Positions 6,788-13,598 of a stretch of DNA of 15,932 bases are shown here, piece after piece; positions within the stretch are counted from its first letter, which is position 1; the number at the start of each line of letters is the position of its first letter. A program made the position numbers and the translations under genes. Source of the stretch: Flavobacteriales bacterium (GTDB lineage Bacteria; Bacteroidota; Bacteroidia; Flavobacteriales_F; PHOS-HE28); the NCBI GenBank assembly GCA_020854015.1, contig JADZGG010000159.1:1-15932 (forward strand), in the 5' to 3' direction. The notes below the pieces were generated by a model. The model saw nothing but the letters and a program-made list of their open reading frames with translations. It was not told where the DNA came from and ran no database searches.

Positions 6788-6795
6788 CGAAGTTA
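6788..6795 (-). promoter_or_regulatory. TAACTTCG box overlapping the rsmE stop codon
   Basis: Minus-strand TAACTTCG-CCCC-ATG: the box is 4 nt from the DUF4159 start, and its first three bases are the TAA stop codon of rsmE. It matches TAnnTTCG seen before three other genes in this window. Confidence 0.5.
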
Positions 6796-7494
6796 CCGCT
6801 GCTGCGCCAGGCTCATCCACGTGCAAGCTGTCAACGCTGCGGTCTCGGTGCGGAGTCGTGCATGGCCCAAGGAAATGGCTGCGAAACCCAAGGCTCGTAG
6901 GCGATCGGCCTCCTCCGCTGTGAAGTCGCCTTCAGGGCCGATCAGGACCAAGGCATTTTGCGTCGGAGTATAGGCCTGCATCAGCGAAGTGTGTTCGCCT
7001 TCGCACCAGCCGAAGAAGCGTTGGGCGGGGAGCACTTCGTTCAGGAACTGGTCCAGTTTCACGGCTTCATCGATCACGGGCAGCCACGTGCGCTGACTTT
7101 GTTTCATGGCGGCAATGGCCACGCGCTGCAGGCGGTCCAGTCGCAGCTTGGTGCGTTCGCTGCGTTCGGTGATGATCGGTGTAATGCGGTCCACACCCAC
7201 CTCCACGGCCTTTTCCACGAACCATTCCAGGCGGTCCATTTGCTTCGTAGGTGCCACGGCGATGTGGATGCGGTGCGCCCGTTCCGGAGGGTGTATGGTA
7301 CGGGAGATCACCTGCGCCGTGCAACCGCGCTTGCCCACGGTGATCAATTCCGCTTCGGCCCGTTGGCCTTGTCCATCCATCAGCCCAATGGTGGTGCCTA
7401 CGGCCAACCGAAGCACGGCCGTGGCATGATGGGCCTCCTCGGTGGAAAGCTCGATCACGTCCGCGTTCAGGTCCGTTTGGTGGAAGAGGTGCAT
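6793..7494 (-). CDS. rsmE: 16S rRNA (uracil(1498)-N(3))-methyltransferase RsmE
   Basis: 233 aa, usual family length. RsmE uses SAM to methylate N3 of U1498 in the decoding region of 16S rRNA and acts on the assembled 30S subunit in the cytoplasm. The N-terminal PUA-like domain begins MHLFHQTDL and carries EEAHHATAVLRL (19-30). The SPOUT methyltransferase domain has APTKQMDRLEWFVEKAVEVG (81-100), MKQSQRTWLP (130-139), LIGPEGDF (184-191) and the knot segment SLGHARLRTETAAL (208-221). The frame is open upstream to 7542, but the added 16 residues have no family counterpart, so I start at the ATG at 7494. Its stop overlaps the promoter-like box of the DUF4159 gene downstream. The 200-bp spacer upstream (7495-7694) shows no clear promoter. 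Confidence 0.95.
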   Translation of the reverse strand: MHLFHQTDLNADVIELSTEEAHHATAVLRLAVGTTIGLMDGQGQRAEAELITVGKRGCTAQVISRTIHPPERAHRIHIAVAPTKQMDRLEWFVEKAVEVGVDRITPIITERSERTKLRLDRLQRVAIAAMKQSQRTWLPVIDEAVKLDQFLNEVLPAQRFFGWCEGEHTSLMQAYTPTQNALVLIGPEGDFTAEEADRLRALGFAAISLGHARLRTETAALTACTWMSLAQQR

Positions 7495-7694
7495 ATCAGG
7501 TGAGGCCAAGGACTTGCGTGAAACGGTCCTGGAAAGCGCCAAAGTTCAGGAGAAAGATCGAGGCATCCGATCGACCGCATTTACCGAAAGGTGACATGCG
7601 CAGCACACACTTCGACGCATGCGCGAATGCGAGGTATTCGCCGAGGATAGGAAGCTGGACGTATTGGATGTGACCTTCATCTTGTCGGTCGCGA

Positions 7695-9059
7695 TCAGCG
7701 CAATGGAAGGGATGAATCCTGCACCGGCCTCGTGCGCTCCATCCAGGCACCAAGAACCACTACAAGTGCAAAGACCAACACGAAGAGCAGGTTCGCCACC
7801 CCGGGGGCTACACCGAGCAGTGTAGGCCATTGCATGGTGGTCCATTGGCCGTTGCGCACCGCCGGGAGCACCAACTCCAACAACGGGTTCTGAACGCCTG
7901 TTGGCATACCGTGCCACAACGTGAATTGCGCACCAAAGGCATAGACGATCCCGAACAGCCCCACCAATGGGACCGCCCAGCGTGACCATGTCCGTTCGGC
8001 CAGGTAGGGGAGCGTGCCATAGGCGAGTACCATACCCACCGTGGTCAAATGCCGTGGACCGAATGCCCAGCCACCCCACCACATGCCCAACAACGCCACA
8101 AAGACGAAGAGCAGGATGCTGGGAACCAGCGCGTTCATGGGTCCGTTATCCAGAATGGACCTGCGCCCTTTCCACGCCGCGATCAGGCCGAGGATCAGGA
8201 TCGGCATATGCGGGAAAAGTCCTCGGTACATGCTGATGGTCAGTCCGAACAAGGATCCCGGGTCGAAGGCACCGAGCAGCCCTCCACCGGCGCTCGTGTA
8301 TCCCACCACATGAGCGTAGCCCATGGCGAAGGGCGATCCGAAGAGCGCGGTATTGTACACCAGCAAGAAGACCAAAAACGGCGAACCACCTGCGATCATT
8401 TTCAGAAGTGGACGCGCAGAGCCGTGCCGATAGGATTTCCAACCGAGATCGATGATCCAGCAAAGTGGGAAGATCACAAGAGAGAATTCGCAGAGCACTG
8501 CGCAACCTCCCCACACGCCGGTCCAAACGTAATGTTCCAGTGTTTTCGCACGCAGAGCAAGCAGCACGAACATCGCGCCGATCAAATGCCCGAAGAAGCT
8601 GCCCGCATAGATGAAGAGGAAGGAGCCGAAGAAGGTGAGCAGCACCACGGTGGATGGTGCAATGCGCCACGCGGATCGCCGAACCCGCTGCCAAACCAGA
8701 AGCAGGATCACGGCGAAGGGAACGCTCCCTGCAACGATGCCACCCAGACGAAGCAGACCGGGGTCCAAGGCGGTCGCTGTACTGGGGTGCGTGAAGTGCA
8801 ACAGCAACGCGAGCGCATGGAACGGAGCGACCAGAAGGGCAGGCAATGGCGCTTTCTCCGAATAGTAGTGGCCTTCGAACAGGGCTTTGTCTCCGGTCAA
8901 TATGTTGAATGTGTCGATCCGGAAGGTGCCTTGCTCCACGAGTGCGGCTACCGTAGCAGCCCGGCTGGTGATGTTGTCGTTCTGCGACGCGTCCACGTAC
9001 CAGCTGCTTAGGAAAAGGGTGACCAAGAAGAAGAGCAGGCTCGAAGTACGCTCCGACAT
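7695..9059 (-). CDS. Polytopic GT-C-like membrane protein (probable lipid-linked-sugar glycosyltransferase)
   Basis: 454 aa with about 11-12 hydrophobic segments spread over the whole length. Early conserved blocks match a family of uncharacterised integral membrane proteins related to GT-C (PMT/ArnT-like) glycosyltransferases: a first helix (about 8-22), then SRAATVAALVEQGTFRID (32-49) and EGHYYSEKAP (62-71) in the first periplasmic loop, and WWGGWAFGPRHL (327-338) late in the protein. Members are thought to transfer sugars from polyprenyl-phosphate donors at the outer face of the inner membrane; substrate and activity here are inferred. The frame is open to an ATG at 9125 and has another ATG at 9077. 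I prefer 9059 because CATCTTTG, one base off TAnnTTTG, lies 5 nt before it, but 9077 is nearly as good. It follows the serine hydrolase gene closely and may be cotranscribed. Confidence 0.75.
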   Translation of the reverse strand: MSERTSSLLFFLVTLFLSSWYVDASQNDNITSRAATVAALVEQGTFRIDTFNILTGDKALFEGHYYSEKAPLPALLVAPFHALALLLHFTHPSTATALDPGLLRLGGIVAGSVPFAVILLLVWQRVRRSAWRIAPSTVVLLTFFGSFLFIYAGSFFGHLIGAMFVLLALRAKTLEHYVWTGVWGGCAVLCEFSLVIFPLCWIIDLGWKSYRHGSARPLLKMIAGGSPFLVFLLVYNTALFGSPFAMGYAHVVGYTSAGGGLLGAFDPGSLFGLTISMYRGLFPHMPILILGLIAAWKGRRSILDNGPMNALVPSILLFVFVALLGMWWGGWAFGPRHLTTVGMVLAYGTLPYLAERTWSRWAVPLVGLFGIVYAFGAQFTLWHGMPTGVQNPLLELVLPAVRNGQWTTMQWPTLLGVAPGVANLLFVLVFALVVVLGAWMERTRPVQDSSLPLR

Positions 9060-9139
9060 AAGGTCAAAGATGCGCATGTGGTGCCGGAGTGGATACAGTG
9101 CTGTTCCGTGGCTTGGCCGAAGCAACTACCCAAAGTAGG

Positions 9140-10648
9140 TCAGCGCTTCTTGAAATCCAGCTTGTAGAAGTGGAAGTCCGGGCTGTGCAGATCGATCTTG
9201 AATCCGGTGACCTTGTGGTCGGTATCGAATTGGAAGGTGATGTATCCGGGTTCGAGGAAGGGATCCGCGTGATTCCATTTCCACGTGTCGAAATGCCAAT
9301 GCTCCAGATCGCCGGAGAGCAGGTCCTTCGCAGGTGTGAGGGAAAGAATGGGTCGGCCGAACATTTCCGTGATGGTGGCTTCTCCGTAGATCTTGTCCGC
9401 ATAGGTACCCGCAATAACGGCCAAGTCCACAGTGGGTGCCGTGTCCTTCGCGCGTGCATCCACACGGTCCTGCCTGCGCTGTATTTCGTGTGCATCACGC
9501 TTTGCCAAACGAGGGAGGATGTCCGCCACCGGATCGGCTTTTCCGTCACCGAGGTAGAGATCCAGGATCTTGTTCGTTATGGCGAACACGCTGTAGCTCT
9601 CGCCGTTGCCCAAACAGATCACCGCCAAGTCCTTTTCCGGTACCACTGCATGATCGAGGATGAAGCCCGGCATGCCTCCGCTGTGCGTGATCACGGTGTT
9701 GCCGTTGTTCTCTTCCACGAACCAACCAAGGGCCGCCCCGTCTCGCCTTCCGCCCATGGCCAAATGGATCGCGGTGATCTCGCCGTAGGTGGCATCGCTG
9801 ATGAAGGCCTTGCCGTCCACCTTCCCTTCATTGGCCCACATGGCATCCCACTTCGCAAGATCATTGATACAGCTGTTGATGCCACACGCACCGTCCGCGC
9901 CTTCCAACGTCTGGTAGGGCATGCTCACTTGCGGTGCGTTGGCCACTTGGCCGCTGCGCACGTGGGGCAAGGCGATATCCGGCATGCTTGCGAGTGCCTT
10001 CGTATCCACCGTGGTGCGCGACATGCCGAGCGGTGTGAGTATGCGCTCGGTCACGAAAGCGTCCCACGTTTTCCCGCTCACTGCTTCGATCAACTGCGCG
10101 GCCGCGATGAACATCAGGTTGCTGTACCCGAATTCGTCGCGGAACGGAAGGCCCATCGGTTCGTGCGCGTGGCGCTCCAGGATCTCGCGTTGGTCCAGAT
10201 CGGTGCCATACCACAACAGGTCGCCATCGAAGGTGATCCAACCGCTGCGGTGACATAGGAGGTCCTTCACCATCATGTGTTCCGTGACATAAGGATCCGG
10301 CGTGTTGAACCAGAGCATGTGTTTGCGAACGGGGTCGTTCCATTCGAGTTTGCCATCGTCCACCAACAAGCCGATCGCACATGCCGTGAAGGCCTTGCTC
10401 ATGCTGGCAATGAAGAAGATGCTGTTCGGCGTAACGGGGTCGGCCTTCGCGAGATCCAATTTGCCGAAGCCCTTGCCGTACACCAGCGTACCGTCCTTCA
10501 CGATACCCACGGCCAGTCCGGGCTGATCGAACTTCACCATAGCATCGGCGATGTATGCGTCGAGCTTCTTGAGGTCCGGTGCTTTCTGTGCGAAGGCGGA
10601 TCCGCTGATCACCAAAGTGGCCAGCAACGGAAGGAGTCTCGTGTTCAT
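9140..10648 (-). CDS. Beta-lactamase family (class C/S12) serine hydrolase with C-terminal DUF3471-like domain
   Basis: 502 aa. Signal peptide 1-20 (cleavage AFA before QKAP). The catalytic domain (about 25-370) has the class C signature set: S82-x-x-K85 in FIASMSKAFT, Y175-S-N177 in GYSNLMF, and H322-S-G-G325 in ITHSGGMPGF replacing the KTG box. HSGG is typical of the esterase/peptidase-like members (EstB, Pab87, ClbP relatives) rather than true AmpC, so it probably acts on esters or D-amino-acid peptides in the periplasm; antibiotic resistance should not be assumed. Residues about 400-502 form a beta-rich appendix of the DUF3471/lipocalin-like type (VIAGTYADKIYGEATITE ...). It is preceded by TACATTCG 4 nt upstream, so it has its own promoter despite lying only 49 nt after the ABC exporter adaptor gene. 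Confidence 0.92.
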   Translation of the reverse strand: MNTRLLPLLATLVISGSAFAQKAPDLKKLDAYIADAMVKFDQPGLAVGIVKDGTLVYGKGFGKLDLAKADPVTPNSIFFIASMSKAFTACAIGLLVDDGKLEWNDPVRKHMLWFNTPDPYVTEHMMVKDLLCHRSGWITFDGDLLWYGTDLDQREILERHAHEPMGLPFRDEFGYSNLMFIAAAQLIEAVSGKTWDAFVTERILTPLGMSRTTVDTKALASMPDIALPHVRSGQVANAPQVSMPYQTLEGADGACGINSCINDLAKWDAMWANEGKVDGKAFISDATYGEITAIHLAMGGRRDGAALGWFVEENNGNTVITHSGGMPGFILDHAVVPEKDLAVICLGNGESYSVFAITNKILDLYLGDGKADPVADILPRLAKRDAHEIQRRQDRVDARAKDTAPTVDLAVIAGTYADKIYGEATITEMFGRPILSLTPAKDLLSGDLEHWHFDTWKWNHADPFLEPGYITFQFDTDHKVTGFKIDLHSPDFHFYKLDFKKR

Positions 10649-10652
10649 GCAG

Positions 10653-10660
10653 CGAATGTA
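10653..10660 (-). promoter_or_regulatory. TACATTCG box before the serine hydrolase gene
   Basis: Minus-strand TACATTCG-CTGC-ATG, identical in box and spacing to the methyltransferase gene at the left end. It lies in the 49-bp gap after the adaptor gene, suggesting separate transcription of the hydrolase. Confidence 0.55.
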
Positions 10661-10697
10661 TCAGACGGCGAGTTGCTTCCGCTGGATAGGTGCTGAT

Positions 10698-11813
10698 CTA
10701 CTCCGAAGAGACCGAGATCTCGTGTTCCTTTTCCACCTTCTTCGCCCCACGTAATTCGGTTTCGGCAGTGACGCCTTCCAGGATCTCCAGGTTCATGCCG
10801 TCGCTGAGGCCGGTCTTGATCCAGGTCTTCTTCCAGCCCTCGCCGTTCTTCACATGTACGAATGCCGAATCGCCCTTGGCATTGAAGCTTACGATGCTCT
10901 CCGGCACGGTGAGCACGCTATCCCGACGCTCCAGCACGATGTCCGCATTTCCGCTGTACCCACTACGTAGGTGCTGCCCTTCCTTCACGACCACTGCGGC
11001 ACGGATCTCGAATTGGATGGCCCCGTTCTCCTCCACGCCTTTGGGCGCGATGTACTCCAGTTCGGCATCCCACTTGGCGTTGTCGATGGCCCCCACGGTG
11101 AGCACCACGGGCATCCCCAGTTCCACTTTGCCCACTTCGCTCTCGTCCACCGTTCCTTGGAAGATGAGGTCGGTCATATCGGCGATCGCGGCAATGGTGG
11201 TGCCTTCGTTGAAGTTGTTCCGTTCGATCACGCTGTTCCCTTCCTTCACCGGGACATCGAGCACCATGCCATCGATCGTGCTACGAACGACCGTGTTTCC
11301 CGTGCTGTTCCGGCTGACCCCATCGCGTACCACCTGCAAGGCCTCCTGTGCGGCCTCGCGCTCCTGCTTCGCGTTTCGCAGCCCGATCTCGTAGGTCTGC
11401 ATCTCCGCAGGGGCGATCACGCCCTTGTCCAACAAGGGCTTGTTGCGATCGTAGTTCATCTGCGCGTTGGCCACGGTGATCTCGGATGCGCGCACTCGGT
11501 TCTCAGCGCTGCTCAGGGACATCATGTCCGGTATGATCTGGATCTTGGCCAAGGCATCACCCTTCTTCACTTGCTGCCCGGCCTCCACGTACAGTTCGCG
11601 GATGATCCCGCTTACCACGGGCTTGATCAGGATCTCCTTGCGCGGCACGATGCTCCCGTTGGCCACGGTCTTCTTCACCACGTTGTTCTTCTTGGGGAGT
11701 TCCGTGTTGAACTCGTCCGGCTTGCTCGCGCTCTTCTCATACAGGAAGTACATGGTCCAGATGAAGAGGGCCACCAGACCGAAGAGGAGGACGTACTTGA
11801 GGATCTTTTTCAT
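10698..11813 (-). CDS. Periplasmic adaptor (HlyD/MacA-type) of an ABC exporter
   Basis: 371 aa, typical for MacA-like membrane fusion proteins. An N-terminal anchor helix (6-25) is followed by a barrel-sandwich half (KPVVSGIIRELYVEAGQQVKKGDALAKI, 64-91), an alpha-helical hairpin (about 99-162, SSAENRVRAS ... REAAQEALQVV), the second lipoyl half (TVVRSTIDGMVLDVPVKEGNSV, 174-195), and beta-barrel and membrane-proximal domains (about 205-360). It should bridge the inner-membrane ABC permeases to an outer-membrane TolC-like channel, which is not in this window. It is the last gene of the exporter cluster, 36 nt after permease A. An A-rich leader (TCGAAAA directly before ATG) suits Bacteroidota initiation without Shine-Dalgarno pairing. 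MacA versus another HlyD subfamily cannot be settled by eye. Confidence 0.9.
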   Translation of the reverse strand: MKKILKYVLLFGLVALFIWTMYFLYEKSASKPDEFNTELPKKNNVVKKTVANGSIVPRKEILIKPVVSGIIRELYVEAGQQVKKGDALAKIQIIPDMMSLSSAENRVRASEITVANAQMNYDRNKPLLDKGVIAPAEMQTYEIGLRNAKQEREAAQEALQVVRDGVSRNSTGNTVVRSTIDGMVLDVPVKEGNSVIERNNFNEGTTIAAIADMTDLIFQGTVDESEVGKVELGMPVVLTVGAIDNAKWDAELEYIAPKGVEENGAIQFEIRAAVVVKEGQHLRSGYSGNADIVLERRDSVLTVPESIVSFNAKGDSAFVHVKNGEGWKKTWIKTGLSDGMNLEILEGVTAETELRGAKKVEKEHEISVSSE

Positions 11814-11849
11814 TTTTCGATTTCGTTGAGGCGTGTGGGAACGCCCGTT

Positions 11850-13097
11850 CTATTCTGCTCGTAAGGCATCAACTGCACGTATCGCAAGTGCCCTGCGTGC
11901 TGGGATCAGGCCGGCCAACAAACCGCTTACGATCAATACCGCGAAGGCGACAAGGGCAACGTTCAGGTCCACTCCGGGGTTCTTGAAGAAGTCCCCTTCA
12001 GCCCCTAACGCGCGCGTGGCCTCAAGGACCCCAACACCGATCAATAGTCCGAAGTAGCCGGCAATAACGGTGAGTGTAAGTGCCTCCATCACGATCTGTG
12101 TGGTGATGCTACGCGGTGATGCACCGATGCTCCTGCGTATTCCGATCTCCTTCGTTCGCTCCTTGATGATCACGAGCATGATATTGCCGATCCCGATCAC
12201 ACCTGCTAACAAAGTACAGATGCCAACGAACCAACTAAGGCCACTGATGCCCATGAACAGGCCGTTCATCATGCCGTACATCTGCTGCATGTTCCAACTA
12301 CCGAAGGCATTTTCATCGGTCGGGTCCACGCGGTGCTTTCGCGCCATCAGGGTCTTGATGTCCTTCTCCACCACGGCGACATCGACCCCTGGCTTGGCAA
12401 TGATGGAGAACCAATGGACCACGTTCATGCTGTTGAAGGCCTTCTGGAAAGTGGTGAAGGGGATGTAGATCTTGGCATCCGGATTGTCTCCCATTTCGCC
12501 GCTGCTGCTCTTCTTCCCTGTACCGATCACCTGGAAGAACACACCGTTGATCTTGATGAATTTACCGAGCGGTTCCTCGAACTTGAAGAGCCGGTCCACC
12601 ACATCCTTTCCGATCAGACACACCTTCCGTTCGCTGTTCAGGTCTTCCTTGTTCAAGAAGCGTCCCGAGGTGATCTTCAAGGACTCGACACGGATCACCT
12701 CCGGTTCGGCTCCATACACGGAGAAGGCACCGGTCTTGCCGTTGTACTCCACGTTGTTCCCGCCTTGCCAGCCTCCCAATTGAAGCTGCGGAGAAACGAG
12801 TTCAACACCGGCCACGTTGTTCCGGATAAGCCCGATGTCGGCATTGTCGAAATTGAACCGTCGTCCACGTTGGAATCCCGCGTAGGGCTTCGTGGTGGGC
12901 ATGGTCCAGATGAAGCAGCTGTTGGTGGCGAAGCCTTCGAACCCGCCCAGAACGGCATTGCTCAGGCCGTTGCCCATGCCGAGCATCACCACGAGCATGA
13001 AGATGCCCCAGCCCACACCGAACATGGTCAGGAAGCTGCGGAGCTTGTTGCGGCTCAGCGTATTCCAGATCTCGCCCCAGCGGTCAGCGTCGAACAT
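11850..13097 (-). CDS. MacB/FtsX-type ABC transporter permease A
   Basis: 415 aa. It has the four-helix MacB permease topology: TM1 about 22-43 (FLTMFGVGWGIFMLVVML), a large periplasmic MacB_PCD domain (about 48-280), then TM2 about 284-309, TM3 about 335-360 and TM4 about 378-399 with FtsX-type cytoplasmic signature IKERTKEIGIRRSIGASPR (311-329) between TM2 and TM3. It should pair with the separate ATPase and with permease B to drive mechanotransmission-type export. The C-terminal end LIPARRALAIRAVDALRAE is the family's usual finish. The frame is open upstream to 13136, but that part is read from the intergenic repeat, so I start at MFDADRW (13097), parallel to MFDREQW in permease B. The start codon itself lies in the first repeat of the tandem array that separates the two permeases. 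Confidence 0.92.
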   Translation of the reverse strand: MFDADRWGEIWNTLSRNKLRSFLTMFGVGWGIFMLVVMLGMGNGLSNAVLGGFEGFATNSCFIWTMPTTKPYAGFQRGRRFNFDNADIGLIRNNVAGVELVSPQLQLGGWQGGNNVEYNGKTGAFSVYGAEPEVIRVESLKITSGRFLNKEDLNSERKVCLIGKDVVDRLFKFEEPLGKFIKINGVFFQVIGTGKKSSSGEMGDNPDAKIYIPFTTFQKAFNSMNVVHWFSIIAKPGVDVAVVEKDIKTLMARKHRVDPTDENAFGSWNMQQMYGMMNGLFMGISGLSWFVGICTLLAGVIGIGNIMLVIIKERTKEIGIRRSIGASPRSITTQIVMEALTLTVIAGYFGLLIGVGVLEATRALGAEGDFFKNPGVDLNVALVAFAVLIVSGLLAGLIPARRALAIRAVDALRAE

Positions 13098-13120
13098 CGC
13101 CGGGAGGGGTTTGGGGGAGA

Positions 13121-13206
13121 AACCGCAAAGACGCAAAGACGCAAAGACACATAGCCCCGGGTTGGATCCACTTGGAATTCCTCTGCGCCTCTGCGCCTCT
13201 GCGGTT
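13121..13206. repeat. Palindromic intergenic element with 8-bp sub-repeats (also at 13314-13399 and 13507-13584)
   Basis: Each unit of the array contains AACCGC-AAAGACGC-AAAGACGC-AAAGACACAT ... CCTCTGCGCCTCTGCGCCTCTGCGGTT. The right arm reversed is AACCGCAGAGGCGCAGAGG, so the arms form an imperfect inverted repeat built of 8-bp words (GCAAAGAC and TGCGCCTC). Copies are 86, 86 and 78 bp. Elements with this kind of CGCAAAGACGC sequence are familiar as scattered intergenic repeats in environmental bacteria; I know of no function. Confidence 0.7.
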
Positions 13207-13220
13207 CAATGCATTGGTTC

Positions 13221-13280
13221 TCATTCGTCGCGAAGTGGTTCAATGGGACGTGTAGATGCCGCTTTTCGAGATGGTATCAA
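13221..13280 (-). pseudogene. Duplicated 3' end of permease B (copy in repeat 1)
   Basis: The minus strand encodes LIPSRKAASTRPIEPLRDE-stop, a close copy of the true permease B end LIPARKAAAIRPIEALRDE. Only the last ~60 bp are present, joined to a copy of the permease A start, so it is a detached tail without a gene. Confidence 0.8.
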
Positions 13281-13413
13281 AGTCGAACATCGCCGGGAGG
13301 GGTTTGGGGGAGAAACCGCAAAGACGCAAAGACGCAAAGACACATAACCTCGGGTTGGATCCACTTGGAATTTCTTTGCGCCTCTGCGCCTCTGCGGTTC
13401 AATGCATTGGTTC

Positions 13414-13473
13414 TCATTCGTCGCGAAGTGCTTCAATGGGACGTATAGCTGCCGTTTTTCGAGAAGGTATCAA
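13414..13473 (-). pseudogene. Duplicated 3' end of permease B (copy in repeat 2)
   Basis: The minus strand encodes LIPSRKTAAIRPIEALRDE-stop, nearer to the true permease B end than the copy in repeat 1. It is likewise fused at its upstream side to ATGTTCGAC of the permease A start. Confidence 0.8.
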
Positions 13474-13598
13474 AGTCGAACATCGCCGGGAGGGGTTTGG
13501 GGGAGAAACCGCAAAGACGCAAAGACACATAACCTCGGGTTGGATCCACTTGGAATTCCTCTGCGCCTCTGCGCCTCTGCGGTTCAATGCATTGGTTC

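Noticed and set aside
7496..7753. Minus-strand frame of 85 codons ending one base before the rsmE start
   Set aside because: The tight junction looked like translational coupling, but the ATG lies inside the GT-C-like gene, the spacer part has no other start, and no family is recognisable.
8049..9011. Plus-strand frame of 320 codons
   Set aside because: Antisense to the membrane protein gene; highly charged and without hydrophobic or catalytic pattern.
9089..10258. Plus-strand frame of 389 codons
   Set aside because: Antisense to the serine hydrolase gene, whose minus-strand product contains SxxK, YxN and HSGG motifs.
9140..10648. AmpC beta-lactamase conferring resistance next to an efflux pump
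   Set aside because: HSGG replaces KTG and a DUF3471-like domain is attached, which fits esterase/peptidase-type relatives; a separate promoter box argues against a joint resistance operon.
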